Shown: in pieces, positions 23,534-32,130 of the stretch
Position numbering within the stretch: the first letter of the stretch is position 1
Layout of the letters: every line of letters begins with the position of its first letter
Origin: an uncultured Anaerolineae bacterium
GTDB taxonomy: Bacteria > Chloroflexota > Anaerolineae > Anaerolineales > Villigracilaceae
Reading direction: 5' to 3'
Assembly: GCA_903908605.1 (NCBI GenBank)
Contig: CAIVSQ010000127.1
Coordinates: 1-37,432 of the forward strand
DNA: 37,432 bases
Program-made: the position numbers and the translations under genes
Notes under the pieces: model-generated
Seen by the model: the letters and a program-made list of their open reading frames with translations, nothing else
Databases searched by the model: none
Told to the model about the DNA's origin: nothing

Positions 23534-24464
23534 ACCTTTATCGACCCTGGCGCCCGCCCGGCCCGCTTCGCGCTGGACGGCGGTGAAACAGGCCTGGCGG
23601 CAGTATCACACCATGTACCTGTTCATGCTGCCGTTTTTCATCCTGTTCCTGATCTTTGTGGTTGCGCCGGTGCTGACGGCCGCCTACTTGAGCTTTACCT
23701 ATTACAACATGCTGCAGCCGCCGCGCTGGATTGGGCTCTCGAATTACCGGCTGCTGTTTGTGGAAGATGATATTTTCATCACCGCCATTCAAAACACGCT
23801 GGCGTTTGCGTTGATTACCGGGCCGGTTAGCTACGCGCTGTCTTTTACGCTGGCCTGGTTTATCAACCGCGTCAAGCTGCGACAGGTGTACACGCTGGCT
23901 TTCTACGCCCCATCGATCACCAGTGGGATCGCCATGTCGGTGATCTGGCTGTATTTCTTTGCCAACGACCGCTATGGCTTGTTGAATTATCTGGTGATGA
24001 ACATTGGCCTGATCCGCGAGCCGGTTGCCTGGTTGAAGGAGCAGTCGACCATCCTGCCGGTGATCATGATCATTTCACTGTGGATGAGCCTGGGCACCAG
24101 TTTCCTGGTCTTCCTGGCCGGGCTGCAGGATGTGCCGCGTGAGCTGTACGACGCTGGCGCGGTGGATGGGGTCGGCAACCCGTTCCAGGAGGTCTGGTAC
24201 ATCACCCTGCCGGTGATGCGCCCGCAGCTGCTGTTTGGGGCGGTGATGGCGATTGTCAGTTCGTTTTCGGTGTTTGGGATCGCCGTGCAGGTGGCCGGGC
24301 TGCCCAGCCCACTGTACGCCGGGCACACGATCGTGGCACACCTGTATGATTATGGCTTTATCCGCTTTGAGATGGGCTATGCCTCGGCCATCGCGGTGGT
24401 GTTGTTCATCGCCACTTTTGTGCTTTCGCGCTGGGTGATGCGCATCCTGGGAGATTCGGAATGA
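23520..24464 (+). CDS. Sugar ABC permease, MalF/UgpA type (pair 1)
   Basis: Membrane permease of 314 aa with six hydrophobic helices. The EAA loop that contacts the ATPase reads LYDAGAVDGVGNPFQEVWYI, preceded by DVPRE. The frame is open upstream, but the ATG at 23520 has a textbook AGGAGGAATTC ribosome site inside the 3' end of the binding-protein gene, giving a 14-base overlap and coupled translation. It should form a heterodimer with the permease at 24511. No ATPase gene lies in the cluster, so energising depends on a shared MsmX/UgpC-type ATPase elsewhere in the genome (known for this importer class in other bacteria). Confidence 0.93.
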   Translation: MSGSEPLSTLAPARPASRWTAVKQAWRQYHTMYLFMLPFFILFLIFVVAPVLTAAYLSFTYYNMLQPPRWIGLSNYRLLFVEDDIFITAIQNTLAFALITGPVSYALSFTLAWFINRVKLRQVYTLAFYAPSITSGIAMSVIWLYFFANDRYGLLNYLVMNIGLIREPVAWLKEQSTILPVIMIISLWMSLGTSFLVFLAGLQDVPRELYDAGAVDGVGNPFQEVWYITLPVMRPQLLFGAVMAIVSSFSVFGIAVQVAGLPSPLYAGHTIVAHLYDYGFIRFEMGYASAIAVVLFIATFVLSRWVMRILGDSE

Positions 24465-24514
24465 AAAACAAGCGGGCGAGTGGTTTCATGTTGAAAGAGA
24501 AGGCCAGCCGATGA
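24461..24514 (+). CDS. Possible 17-codon bridging ORF
   Basis: MKNKRASGFMLKEKASR, whose ATG overlaps the stop of the first permease (ATGA) and whose stop overlaps the ATG of the second (ATGA). It would carry ribosomes across the otherwise 46-base gap between the two permeases. It may be only a coupling device, not a functional peptide. Confidence 0.3.
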   Translation: MKNKRASGFMLKEKASR

Positions 24515-25380
24515 AAATCCCGAGGATATTGCGGCGCAGGCGCTTTGAGGCCGGGCTTCCCACCTATATTGGCCTGACTCTGCTGGGCGGCTTTATGATT
24601 CTGCCGCTGGTCTACATGGTTTCGACGGCCTTTAAGCCGCTGGAAGAGATGTTCCTCTACCCGCCACGCTTTTTTGTGCGCACGCCCACCCTGCAAAACT
24701 TTAATGAGCTGTTGGTGGCGCTCAACGGCCTGTACGTGCCATTTTCGCGTTACTTTTTCAACAGCCTGTTCGTGACGATCTGCGTGACGGGTGGGACGGT
24801 GATCATCTCGAGTATGGCGGCCTACCCGCTGGCCAAGTACCCGCGCATGCCCGGGGCGAAGTTGTTTTTCAATATCGTAATTGCCACACTGATGTTTGCA
24901 CCCGAGGTGACGCAGATACCGCGCTACCTGATCGTCAACCAGCTAAACCTGGTGGATACCTACGCCGGGCTGATTCTGCCGATGCTGGCGGGGTCTTACG
25001 GCATGTTCCTGATGAAGCAGTTCATGGAGCAGCTGCCGGTGGAGGTGATTGAGGCCGCCAAGGTGGATGGAGCTTCGGAGTGGACGATTTTTTGGAAAAT
25101 TGTCATGCCGCTCGTGCGCCCGGCCTGGATTACGCTGATCCTGCTGTCTTTTATTGGCACATGGAACGATTACTTTACTCCGCTGGTCTTTACCCGTTCA
25201 GAGCAGATGAAGACCCTGCCGCTGGTGCTGAGCACGTTGGGCGGCGGACCTGGCTCGGTGGCGCGCACCGGTGCGGTGGCGGCCGCCAGCCTGATCGTGA
25301 CCCTGCCGACACTGATCTTGTTCCTGTTCCTACAGAAGTATGTCATGGAAACCATGGCACATTCAGGGATTAAGGGTTGA
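24511..25380 (+). CDS. Sugar ABC permease, MalG/UgpE type (pair 1)
   Basis: Permease of 289 aa with six hydrophobic helices, standard for MalG-like proteins. The EAA loop is EVIEAAKVDGASEWTIFWKI near residue 180, followed by VMPLVRPAW. The conserved GTWNDYFTPL lies near residue 210. Partner of the preceding permease. The ribosome site is weak (AGAGAAGG about ten bases upstream), and a 17-codon frame runs from the preceding stop to this start, so re-initiation may set its level. Two bases after its stop the NHL-TPR-YIP1 gene begins. Confidence 0.93.
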   Translation: MKIPRILRRRRFEAGLPTYIGLTLLGGFMILPLVYMVSTAFKPLEEMFLYPPRFFVRTPTLQNFNELLVALNGLYVPFSRYFFNSLFVTICVTGGTVIISSMAAYPLAKYPRMPGAKLFFNIVIATLMFAPEVTQIPRYLIVNQLNLVDTYAGLILPMLAGSYGMFLMKQFMEQLPVEVIEAAKVDGASEWTIFWKIVMPLVRPAWITLILLSFIGTWNDYFTPLVFTRSEQMKTLPLVLSTLGGGPGSVARTGAVAAASLIVTLPTLILFLFLQKYVMETMAHSGIKG

Positions 25381-25381
25381 T

Positions 25382-27400
25382 ATGCGCCGCCTGACGTTTG
25401 CCTTGCTCAGCCTGCTGCTGTTGTTTGGCCTGACCATGCCGGTGATGGCTGGCGGCGGCTCGCCAGAGACCTCGTACCTGATCAGCGCGGATGGACGGCG
25501 GGTGCCCGCCCCGCTGGGTTACCTGTTTTCGGCACGGCTGGGCAGTGGTTTTAGCAAGCCGCAGGACCTATTTTACGATTCCACCACCGCGCACCTGCTG
25601 GTGGCAGATACCGGCAACGACCGGGTGGTGGTGCTGGATGGGCAGGGCCAGCCTGTGCTGATCATTGGCGAGAGCGGTGAGAAATTGAAGGCGCCCGAGG
25701 GTGTGTTTGTGGACCCCGAGGGGGGCATTTGGGTGGCCGATACGGGTAATCAGCGCATCGCCGTCTTTGATGCACTCGGTCAGCTGCAGGCTGAATACCG
25801 CAAGCCGGTCTCTGACCTGCTGGATGGCTATGAATTTGCCCCGCGCAAGGTGGTGGTGGACCGGCGCAAGTTCATTTTTGCGGTGACCGGCAACCAGGAG
25901 AACCTGGGTGTGCTGGTGATGGATACCACCCAGCGCTTTCGAGGGTTCTTTGGGCGGGCGCGGGTGCCGTTTAACCTGACGCGCTTTCTTTCCAACCTGT
26001 TTGCCAGCGAGGCCCAGCGCCTGCGGATGGTCAAAATCAAACCATCTCCGCTGGGCAATATTCACCTGGATGCGAATGGATTTATTTATGCCACCTCGCC
26101 GGTGCTGAAGGTGGACCAACTGCAGCGTCTGAATGCGGTGGGCGAGAATGTGTACGGCGAGGGCACCCATACCGGGGCGGGCCGGCTGTGGGACAAGCTG
26201 ACCGGTGGTGAAGGCCAGTCCTTTGGCGAGTGCGAGACCAATGTGTGGGCCGAGATGTGTTCGCAGTTTAGTGACCTGGCGGTGGATGACCGCCTGGGGG
26301 TGGTTTCGGCATTGGATTTGAATTCTTCGCAGGTTTACCAGTATGACCAGGCCGGTAACTTGCTGACCATTTTTGGCGGACGTGGACAGCGGGCCGGGCT
26401 GCTGGGCAGCCCCACCAGCCTGGCCGCCGGTGTGGATGGGGTGCTGTATATCCTGGATGAGGGCCGCGGCGATATTGAGGTGTTTACGCCAACGGCTACC
26501 ATGCGCGCCATCCACCAGGCCACCTACCAGTATTACACCGGCAATTACCAGCAGGCCGCGGCACTGTGGAGTGGGATTGCCGGGCGCAATACCAACTTCA
26601 CGCTGGCGCATTCCGGGCTGGGCAAGGCGCTGCTGCGTCAAAACCAGTACAGTGAGGCCATGAACCAGTACCGCCTGGCGGATGACACCGGCGGCTATTC
26701 GGCGGCCTTTAGTGAGCTGCGCTATGCCTGGCTGCGCGAGCATTTTGCCCTGGCCGGGCTGGGGATTGGGCTGCTGCTGTTGGCCAGTGCGCTGTGGGGC
26801 AAGCCGCTCACGCGCCTGGGTGGACGGCTGCGGACAAGCAGTCTGGCGGCCCTCGACCGCGCCGACCTGTGGGGTGTGCCGCTGCTGTTGGCGCTGGCGG
26901 TGGTGGCCTGGATGATCTCGCTCAGCCTGACCAGTTTTCACTTTCGCACACAGCGCCCCGAGCAGACCCGGCTGATCTTTGAAAGCGGAAAAATCCTGAT
27001 CCCGTGGTTAAGCTGGTGCATCGCCTCGTATGGCGTCAGCCAGATTTTCTTTGGACGCGGTTCCTTCCGTGAGATCGTGTTGGCCAGCGCGCGGGCTTTG
27101 ATCCCATTCATGCTGCTGGCTATTCCGCTGGGGTTAATCACCAACCTGCTGACGCTGGGTGAGGCTTCACTGATCCAGTGGGGCTGGATGATCGTTTGGG
27201 CGTTGATGGCCTGGCAGTTTTTCCGGCAGGGCGAGGAGTTGCACAGCTTTGCCTTTGGTGAATCGGTGCTGGTCTTTGTGCTGAACCTGTTTGGCATGCT
27301 GGTGTTGTGGGCGCTGGCCGCGCTGGTTTATACGCTGAGCGCCGATATTGTGCGCGTGATTGGGCAAGTGATATTGGAGATTTATGTTCGCAGGTTCTAA
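25382..27400 (+). CDS. NHL beta-propeller - TPR - YIP1-like membrane protein
   Basis: A 672-aa chimera. Residues 1-23 are a signal peptide (RRLTFALLSLLLLFGLTMPVMA). NHL repeats follow, with signatures LLVADTGNDRVVVLDGQG and IWVADTGNQRIAVFDALG, and further blades to about residue 375. A short TPR-like unit pair follows (YYTGNYQQAAALWSGI; LGKALLRQNQYSEAMNQYRL). The last ~220 residues hold about six transmembrane helices resembling YIP1. The propeller and TPR are therefore outside the membrane, anchored by a polytopic domain. The start at 25382 is two bases after the permease stop; the longer in-frame start at 25340 would hide the signal peptide. Function unknown: a ligand-sensing or assembly role for the importer is possible. 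Confidence 0.85.
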   Translation: MRRLTFALLSLLLLFGLTMPVMAGGGSPETSYLISADGRRVPAPLGYLFSARLGSGFSKPQDLFYDSTTAHLLVADTGNDRVVVLDGQGQPVLIIGESGEKLKAPEGVFVDPEGGIWVADTGNQRIAVFDALGQLQAEYRKPVSDLLDGYEFAPRKVVVDRRKFIFAVTGNQENLGVLVMDTTQRFRGFFGRARVPFNLTRFLSNLFASEAQRLRMVKIKPSPLGNIHLDANGFIYATSPVLKVDQLQRLNAVGENVYGEGTHTGAGRLWDKLTGGEGQSFGECETNVWAEMCSQFSDLAVDDRLGVVSALDLNSSQVYQYDQAGNLLTIFGGRGQRAGLLGSPTSLAAGVDGVLYILDEGRGDIEVFTPTATMRAIHQATYQYYTGNYQQAAALWSGIAGRNTNFTLAHSGLGKALLRQNQYSEAMNQYRLADDTGGYSAAFSELRYAWLREHFALAGLGIGLLLLASALWGKPLTRLGGRLRTSSLAALDRADLWGVPLLLALAVVAWMISLSLTSFHFRTQRPEQTRLIFESGKILIPWLSWCIASYGVSQIFFGRGSFREIVLASARALIPFMLLAIPLGLITNLLTLGEASLIQWGWMIVWALMAWQFFRQGEELHSFAFGESVLVFVLNLFGMLVLWALAALVYTLSADIVRVIGQVILEIYVRRF

Positions 27401-29657
27401 TTATCCCTGCAGGCAGACGGGTGTGCGCCTGCGTGGGCGCGTGTATTTAATGCTGGGTGCAGCCGTGCTGCTGTTGGTGTTAAGCGCCTGTGCTGGCGCG
27501 GGCAGCTCGCTGGCGGTGCCGCAAGAAGTGGCGCCGCTGCTCAACCCGGCCCTGGGAGCCCTGCCGGAAGCAGCTGTCAGCTGGCCGGTGATGAAGCGGC
27601 CGGACGGGATCCCGCCGGAGTACCAGGCAGCGGCCGAGAGTGAAGAGCTGCAGCTGTTCATCAACCCGAAGAATGCGGCCATCCTGCTGTTTGACAAGCG
27701 CAGCGGCTACACCTGGAGCAGCGTTCCGCTGGATGCCAGCACGAACAAAAAGCTGGCCGGGGTCTGGAAGCGCCGCAGCCCGATCCCACTGGTGGTGGAA
27801 TATACCAGCAGCGACCGTTCGGCCGTCAAGGCTGTGCGGCCCGAGGATATGCAGTTGACGGTCAGCCCGCTGCAGAATGGGGCCAGGGTGGAGGTGGTTG
27901 CCGCCAACAACGGGCTGGCGCTTAATCTGCTGTTTACTGTGAGCAATGACCGCCTTGAAGTGACCATTCCGGAAGCCTCGGTGCAGGAGAGCGGTGAAAA
28001 TGGCTTTGTTTCAGTGCAGGTGCTGCCATTTTTTGGAGCCATGCCAGACAGCCAGGCGGGATATATCTTTTACCCGGATGGGGCTGGCATGCTGGTGCGT
28101 TTTGATACTCCGCATCGCAACGAGGTGCAGGAGACTTCGCGCCCGGTTTACGGCAATGACCTGCTTGATCCGCCGACCAACAGGCCGGTGATCTTTACGC
28201 GCCAACCGATTGTCATGCCGGTTTTTGGGTTGACCACCGGCGCAGATGCCTTTGTGGGGATCGTTACGCACGGCGATTTTGACGCCAGCATCTCGATGGC
28301 GCGCAGTGGTGAAGGCATGCCCTACAACCGCAGCTGGGCTGAGTTTGTTTATCGCCGGCAGGGAATGTTCTCGCTGAATGGTGAGCAGCCGGTGATCCTT
28401 TACGAGCCCGGGCGGGTGGGCGGTGACCGGCAAATTCGCTACATGTTTTTCAACGCCTGCGCAGCGCCCTGCCAGGGGCAGGTGGGTTATGCCGATATGG
28501 CGGCCCGCTACCGCGACTACCTGCTGGAGCGAGGGGCCGGGCGGGTGAAGACCGATGCGCCGCTGATGAACTTGCGTCTTTTTATGGGCATCGAGCAGCG
28601 AACCTGGTTCCTGCGTGATTTTATTGGCATGACCAGTTTTGGAGAGGCGCAGGCCATGTTGGATACGCTGGCGGGTGAGGGCGTCGATCGGCTGGATGTG
28701 ACCCTGGAAGGCTGGAACAACGGCGGTGCAAAGTCTCACTATCCACAGCGATTGCCGGTGGAGGCTGAGCTGGGCGGTGAGGACGGGTTGCGCGCGCTGG
28801 CAGATAGCCTGCATGCGCGCGGGCAGCGCTTGTTCTTGCACGATAATTACCTGGATATTTTGCCCGGGTCAACCGGGGCTTTCCCGATCATGGACGCAGT
28901 GCGCGGGGTGGATGGTCTGCCGGTGGGTGATGGCGAGGCGGGTTATTACCTCAACCCGCAGGTGGCGCTGCGCCAGTTTGCCGCCCACGATATGGCCAGC
29001 ATGGCGAAGCTGGGCGCGGACGGGTTGTATTTGCAGGATTTCGCCGCGATTGCCGTGCCGGATGGTAACCTGCGCTACCCGCTCAGCCGTGAGAATTTCG
29101 CCGCCACCTGGATACAAATTGCCGGACTTTCCAGTTCGGCGTTGGGCAACGCTGCGTTGGGGGGTGGCAACCTGTATGCATTGAACCATGCCGCGCGGTT
29201 GGAGAATGTGCCGCTCGAGAGTACCGGCTATGACCTGAGCAATGAGTCTGTGCCGTTTTACCAGATGGCTGTGCATGGCCTGGTGCAGTACAGCGGCGAG
29301 GTGATTAACCTGGGCAGCGATGCGCGCCGGTCTTTCCTGCGGCATGTGGAGTACGGCGCCATGCCGGTCTTTGCACTGACCTGGAACGATACGGCCCTGC
29401 TGTACCGCACGAATGCCAATGCACTGTGGACCGGGCAGTTTTCGACCTGGAAGGATGAAATGGTGCGTGATTACCTGTCCCTGCTGCCGCTGCAGGCTGT
29501 GCAAGGCCAATTTATGAGCGGGCATGAAAAGCTGGCCGAGGGTGTTTTTGAAACCCGTTATGATTCGGGTGCGCGGGTGATCGTGAATTACAACGATAAT
29601 CCGTATGTGGCCGGATCGATCAGTGTGCCGGCCAACGATTTTATTGTGGTGCCTTAA
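27384..29657 (+). CDS. DUF5696-like lipoprotein, glycosidase-like barrel
   Basis: Surface lipoprotein of 757 aa: signal peptide with lipobox (LVLSAC, acylated C36). The first ~330 residues resemble a beta-sandwich (INPKNAAILLFDKRSGYTW at the start). From about residue 390 the pattern is that of a (beta/alpha)8 barrel of retaining-glycosidase type: NLRLFMGIE, LDVTLEGWNNGG with D438 and E442, FLHDNYLD with D487, and LYLQDFA with D552. I place it in DUF5696 from memory of that family's N-terminal motif; no function is established that I know of. Acidic residues at strand ends make a glycoside hydrolase role plausible. The ATG overlaps the preceding gene by 17 bases, with TTGGAGA upstream. Confidence 0.75.
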   Translation: MFAGSNYPCRQTGVRLRGRVYLMLGAAVLLLVLSACAGAGSSLAVPQEVAPLLNPALGALPEAAVSWPVMKRPDGIPPEYQAAAESEELQLFINPKNAAILLFDKRSGYTWSSVPLDASTNKKLAGVWKRRSPIPLVVEYTSSDRSAVKAVRPEDMQLTVSPLQNGARVEVVAANNGLALNLLFTVSNDRLEVTIPEASVQESGENGFVSVQVLPFFGAMPDSQAGYIFYPDGAGMLVRFDTPHRNEVQETSRPVYGNDLLDPPTNRPVIFTRQPIVMPVFGLTTGADAFVGIVTHGDFDASISMARSGEGMPYNRSWAEFVYRRQGMFSLNGEQPVILYEPGRVGGDRQIRYMFFNACAAPCQGQVGYADMAARYRDYLLERGAGRVKTDAPLMNLRLFMGIEQRTWFLRDFIGMTSFGEAQAMLDTLAGEGVDRLDVTLEGWNNGGAKSHYPQRLPVEAELGGEDGLRALADSLHARGQRLFLHDNYLDILPGSTGAFPIMDAVRGVDGLPVGDGEAGYYLNPQVALRQFAAHDMASMAKLGADGLYLQDFAAIAVPDGNLRYPLSRENFAATWIQIAGLSSSALGNAALGGGNLYALNHAARLENVPLESTGYDLSNESVPFYQMAVHGLVQYSGEVINLGSDARRSFLRHVEYGAMPVFALTWNDTALLYRTNANALWTGQFSTWKDEMVRDYLSLLPLQAVQGQFMSGHEKLAEGVFETRYDSGARVIVNYNDNPYVAGSISVPANDFIVVP

Positions 29658-29718
29658 TTGACAGGGTTGTGCCAGGTGTGGATGTGTGATGATTGCCAGC
29701 AGTAAGGATGCCGCCACA

Positions 29719-30294
29719 ATGATGGTCAAAAGAGGATTTCTATTTGCAATCCTGGCTGGCTTTGTGCTGGTGCTGGTGGGCTGGGGCCTGTATCCGCAGA
29801 TCAGCCTGCTCGGTGTGGTTGGTGTGAGCCTGGTTTTGTTGGCTTATGCAGCCGCTGGTTATGTTGGATTTGCGCGGATTGAACCCGGTTTGCTCAGGCT
29901 GGCGAGTGTTTTTGGCCTGTTTTTTCTCTCGGCCCTGCTGGTGACGGCCCGCGGCAAGAGCATCAAAAATGGTCTGGGCGTGGCGGTGATGACGGCCATG
30001 CTCAGTGCGGTGGCCTGGTTGGTTTGTGTGCTGCTGGTCTTTTACCTGTTCCGGGGCAGCCCCCGGCAGGCACTGGTTTTTGCGGCCGAAGGCAATTTGG
30101 AAGATTTCGCCCGCAGTGGGATGAGCGATTTCAATACCTTCATGATGGAAGATTTTTTGGGGGCAGGGTTCTTTCACCTGCTGCTGGCCCCGCTGGTTGC
30201 AGTCTTGTTCGGCACGCTGGGCGGTTTGGCTGGCAAGGGTTCCTGGTGGATCCGAAATCGGCGCAGCGTTAATAACGGTAGCAACGAGGGCTAA
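29719..30294 (+). CDS. Small polytopic membrane protein (YIP1-like?)
   Basis: About 191 aa with five hydrophobic segments (FLFAILAGFVLVLVGWG; GVVGVSLVLLAYAAAG; LASVFGLFFLSALLV; AMLSAVAWLVCVLLVFY; LLLAPLVAVLFGTLGGLAG) and one long extramembrane loop before the last helix. No conserved catalytic motif is seen, so a structural or accessory role is likely. AAGGA lies ten bases before ATG 29719, which I prefer; the frame also opens at GTG 29686. It lies between the DUF5696-like gene and the second permease pair, all read in the same direction, hence probably part of the same transporter-associated module. Resemblance to the C-terminal part of the preceding YIP1-like protein is only general. Confidence 0.7.
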   Translation: MMVKRGFLFAILAGFVLVLVGWGLYPQISLLGVVGVSLVLLAYAAAGYVGFARIEPGLLRLASVFGLFFLSALLVTARGKSIKNGLGVAVMTAMLSAVAWLVCVLLVFYLFRGSPRQALVFAAEGNLEDFARSGMSDFNTFMMEDFLGAGFFHLLLAPLVAVLFGTLGGLAGKGSWWIRNRRSVNNGSNEG

Positions 30295-30359
30295 CCCATG
30301 CCATGCCGCTCGTGTGTTTATTGTCGTTTCGGTAAGAATAAGCCCGTACCCGGATTGTA

Positions 30360-31235
30360 GTGGAAAAAAACATGCGCCTGACACTTCGACAAAGACAAGC
30401 TCTTTCTGGTTATTCCTTCATCGCCATCTGGTTGGTGGGGATCAGTGTTTTCCTGATGTATCCCCTGATTCGCAACCTGCTGTGGAGTTTTACGGATGCC
30501 GCCCTGAACAAAAACATCGATCACCCCAACTTCATTGGGGTGGCCAATTACGTGGAAGCCTTTGTGATCGATGCAAAATTTGTCCCGCTGCTGCTGCAGA
30601 CCCTTCGCAACCTGCTGGTGGATACGCCGATCATCCTGTTGTTTTCGCTGGCGGTGGCGATCCTTTCGGAGCAGAAGGTGCGCGGACAGGGCTTCTTTCG
30701 GGCGATCTTCTTCCTGCCGGTGGTGATCGGCTCGGCGGAGGTGGTTGGGCGGTTGTTCCAGATACAGGGCAACCAGCTGACGCTGTTCCAGGGCGAGCAG
30801 ATCAACACCTTCCTGCATATCTTCCTGGGCGCTAACACAGCGACATTTTTGGAGTTTGTCAATCGGATTGTGTTTGTGCTGTGGCGCTCGGGCGTGCAAA
30901 TTATGATTTTTATTGCCGGGCTGAAGGGCATTGACCCGGTCTTGTATGAAGCGGCCCAGATGGATGGGGCCACGCCCTGGGTGCGGTTTTGGAAGGTAAC
31001 CCTGCCGATGCTGACCCCGGTCTTGATCATTAATGTGGTCTATACGATCATCGATTCATTTACCGATTACTTTAACGCTGTGATGGGCTACATTCGCGAT
31101 GTGACCTTTGTTTCGCAGCTGCGCTTTGGCTACCCCTCGGCGCTGGGCAATATTTATTTCATCATCATCTTCGCGATCGTGATCAGCATCTTTTTGGTGC
31201 TGAACCGGCGCGCCTATTATGGAGGTGAGCGATGA
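30360..31235 (+). CDS. Sugar ABC permease, MalF/UgpA type (pair 2)
   Basis: Permease of 291 aa with six hydrophobic helices. The EAA loop is LYEAAQMDGATPWVRFWKVT followed by LPMLTPVL. The first helix reads GYSFIAIWLVGISVFLMYPL. Starts are GTG at 30360 or ATG at 30372; neither has a strong ribosome site (GGAAAA before the ATG). Its partner gene overlaps its stop by ATGA at 31232. Together they form a second permease pair of the locus, different in sequence from pair 1. Its binding protein is probably the lipoprotein at 18359, since no other unpaired one is present in the window. Confidence 0.92.
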   Translation: MEKNMRLTLRQRQALSGYSFIAIWLVGISVFLMYPLIRNLLWSFTDAALNKNIDHPNFIGVANYVEAFVIDAKFVPLLLQTLRNLLVDTPIILLFSLAVAILSEQKVRGQGFFRAIFFLPVVIGSAEVVGRLFQIQGNQLTLFQGEQINTFLHIFLGANTATFLEFVNRIVFVLWRSGVQIMIFIAGLKGIDPVLYEAAQMDGATPWVRFWKVTLPMLTPVLIINVVYTIIDSFTDYFNAVMGYIRDVTFVSQLRFGYPSALGNIYFIIIFAIVISIFLVLNRRAYYGGER

Positions 31236-32125
31236 ACCTGCTGCGAACTCTGCTGGATGGACAGCGCCTGAAGCGTGCGTTTTACCAACTGGTGACCTTT
31301 GTGCTGCTGCTGGATGTGGCTTTTATCTTCCTGCTGCCGCTGCTCAGGCTGGCTTCGACCGCCATGATGAGCCCAACCGACCAGCACGACCCGACGGTGG
31401 TCTGGCTGCCGCATGAGATCCACATCGAGAATTTTGTGCGTGCCATCGCCGCGTTGGATTACTGGCAGGCGCTGAGGAACACGATGCTGGTGGCGTTGGC
31501 TGCCGCCGCGCTGCAGACCATCTCGGCGGCGGTGGTGGGTTATGGTTTTGCGCGTTTGAAGTTCCCAGGGCGCGATGCGCTTTTTGGGTTGGTGCTGTTC
31601 AGCCTGATTGTGCCACCGCAAACGATCATCATCCAGCTGTTTGTGCTGTATGGCAAGCTGGACTGGTTGGATGGCTACCTGCCGTTCCTGGTGCCTTCGG
31701 CGATGGGCATGGGGCTGCGCGGGGCGTTGTTTATCTTCATATTCAGGCAATTCTTTAAGGGCATGCCTTATGAGCTGGAGGATGCTGCCTACATCGATGG
31801 GGCCAGCCCGCTGCGGGTCTTTTTGAGCATCATGCTGCCGCTGGCCCAGCCGGCCATCCTGGTGGTGTTCTTGTTTTCGTTTGTCTGGCATTGGAACGAT
31901 AATTTTGAGCCTTCGATTTACCTGACCAACCCGGATAAGTTCTTCCTGCCTCAGCACCTGAACAACCTGGAGGCGATGATGCGCGCCCTGCACATGCTGC
32001 TGACCGGCAATACGGGCGCGATTATGGCGGCGTCGCTGCTGACCTTCCTGCCGCTGCTGGTGATCTACCTGTTTGCCCGCCGCTATTTCGTCGAATCGAT
32101 CGAACGTACCGGCCTGGTGGGGTAG
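31232..32125 (+). CDS. Sugar ABC permease, MalG/UgpE type (pair 2)
   Basis: Permease of 297 aa with six hydrophobic helices. The EAA loop reads ELEDAAYIDGASPLRVFLSI followed by MLPLAQPA. The conserved WHWNDNFEPSIYL lies near residue 220. ATGA overlap with the preceding permease and a GGAGGTGAG site seven bases upstream indicate coupled translation in equal amounts. The next gene begins five bases after its stop. As with pair 1, no nucleotide-binding subunit is encoded nearby. Confidence 0.93.
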   Translation: MNLLRTLLDGQRLKRAFYQLVTFVLLLDVAFIFLLPLLRLASTAMMSPTDQHDPTVVWLPHEIHIENFVRAIAALDYWQALRNTMLVALAAAALQTISAAVVGYGFARLKFPGRDALFGLVLFSLIVPPQTIIIQLFVLYGKLDWLDGYLPFLVPSAMGMGLRGALFIFIFRQFFKGMPYELEDAAYIDGASPLRVFLSIMLPLAQPAILVVFLFSFVWHWNDNFEPSIYLTNPDKFFLPQHLNNLEAMMRALHMLLTGNTGAIMAASLLTFLPLLVIYLFARRYFVESIERTGLVG

Positions 32126-32130
32126 CGCCT

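Noticed and set aside
25568-26941. 457-aa minus-strand frame within the NHL-TPR-YIP1 gene
   Set aside because: Composition-driven shadow, poor in hydrophobic segments and without any family signature.
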